From Bacteroidota bacterium (lineage in GTDB: Bacteria > Bacteroidota > Bacteroidia > Cytophagales > Cyclobacteriaceae): a DNA stretch of 5,418 nucleotides. Positions 4,894 to 5,418 of this stretch are shown here, piece by piece. The DNA lies in NCBI GenBank assembly GCA_023417065.1, contig JAEZGH010000023.1, positions 1-5,418 on the forward strand, in the 5' to 3' direction. Positions within the stretch are counted from its first letter, which is position 1. Each line of letters begins with the position of its first letter. The translations under genes were made by a program, and so were the position numbers. The notes beneath the pieces were generated by a model. The model saw only the letters and a program-made list of their open reading frames with translations, was not told where the DNA came from and made no database searches.

Positions 4894-5418
4894 TTGCTCA
4901 CCGCGCTCGGCATCGCCGCAGTCATCGCCCTCATCGCCGCGAACGGGTTCTTCGTCGCAGCCGAGTTCTCCTTCGTCGCAGCCCGCCGGGCCCGCCTCGA
5001 GGACGCAGCCCGGCTCGGGGACCGTCGCGCCCAGCGTGCGGTGAGCGTGCACCAGCGGCTCTCGTTCATGCTCTCAGGCGCCCAGCTGGGGATCACCGTC
5101 ACCTCCCTCGCCGTCGGGTTCGTCGCCGAACCGGTCTTCGGTGCCGCGTTGCGGCCCGTCATGGGGTGGGTCGGGGTGCCCGAGGGCGCCAGGTTCGCTG
5201 CAGCGGTCACCGTCGGGTTCGTGCTGGCCACCGCCGTGCAGATGGTGTTCGGGGAGCTCGCCCCGAAGAGCCTCGCGATCGCGAAACCGGAACGGGTCGC
5301 GCGCGCCACCGCCGTGTCGATGGCGGTGTACCTGCGTGTCGCCGGCCCGTTCATCCGCCTCTTCGACTCCGCTGCGAACCGTCTCCTCGCAGCCTTCGGC
5401 GTCGACGCGGTCGAGGAG
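4894..5418 (+). CDS. CNNM/CorC (hemolysin) family membrane protein, 3' end outside window
   Basis: The frame opens after an in-frame TAG at 4882-4884. The only plausible start giving the full membrane domain is TTG at 4894; the next candidate, GTG at 5041, would delete the first conserved helix. A weak AGCAGG precedes it. The 175 visible residues match the CNNM (DUF21) transmembrane domain: a first hydrophobic helix ending N17-G-F-F-V-A-A-E24-F, then A-A-R-R-A-R-L-E, Q54-R-L-S-F-M-L-S-G-A-Q64-L-G-I-T-V-T-S-L-A-V-G, a hydrophobic segment (about 102-118), and the hallmark F119-G-E-L-A-P-K125-S-L-A-I-A-K-P-E. Family members usually continue into a CBS-domain pair and a CorC/HlyC C-terminal domain, beyond the window here. 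They are membrane proteins linked to magnesium or other divalent cation transport; the 'hemolysin' label is historical. Further residues run to the edge without a stop. Confidence 0.9.
   Translation, partial: MLTALGIAAVIALIAANGFFVAAEFSFVAARRARLEDAARLGDRRAQRAVSVHQRLSFMLSGAQLGITVTSLAVGFVAEPVFGAALRPVMGWVGVPEGARFAAAVTVGFVLATAVQMVFGELAPKSLAIAKPERVARATAVSMAVYLRVAGPFIRLFDSAANRLLAAFGVDAVEE

Noticed and set aside
4881..5354. Minus-strand open frame opposite the CNNM-type gene
   Set aside because: The plus strand encodes clear CNNM motifs through the whole stretch; the antisense product is Ala/Thr/Ser-rich without a domain.

Overview
This is a high-GC window (roughly 70% G+C by eye) with strong G/C preference at third codon positions, short intergenic gaps and several GGAG-type ribosome binding sites. 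Its gene content suggests an actinobacterium: a bacterial PH-domain membrane protein ending in SHOCT, and a CNNM/CorC-type membrane protein with a TTG start. An acidimicrobial or related lineage is only a guess. No RNA genes, CRISPR arrays, insertion sequences or tRNA-type attachment sites were found.

Region 1 (1-2686) holds three tandem, same-strand, diverged paralogs; the first is cut by the left edge. The two complete copies open with the signature G-L-C-D-x-D-I-V-R-Y-W. All three carry five helical repeat units of about 25 residues marked by N-P (the last always W-P-G), like the leucine-rich repeat variant (LRV) fold. All end in G-F-x-G-[TS]-V-x-E-L. Copies 2 and 3 are each followed by an almost identical hairpin element (47 of 50 bases the same) that begins at a TGA.

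Region 2 (2735-3484) is a compact nucleotidyltransferase-fold RNA ligase with motifs I, III, IIIa, IV and V recognisable. It follows directly, on the same strand, 64 bases after the second hairpin. The most interesting reading of the window is that the LRV-like proteins and the ligase form one functional unit, perhaps an RNA-repair or RNA-sensing module in which the repeat proteins are scaffolds or substrate adaptors. That is inference from gene order only.

Region 3 (3564-5418) looks more like ordinary envelope functions. It has a bPH2/SHOCT membrane protein on the plus strand, then a convergent small acidic orphan gene on the minus strand with hairpins at the junction. A structured 157-base divergent spacer follows, then the start of a CNNM/CorC-family transporter-like gene that runs off the right edge. 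The longest gene-free stretch is that 157-base spacer.
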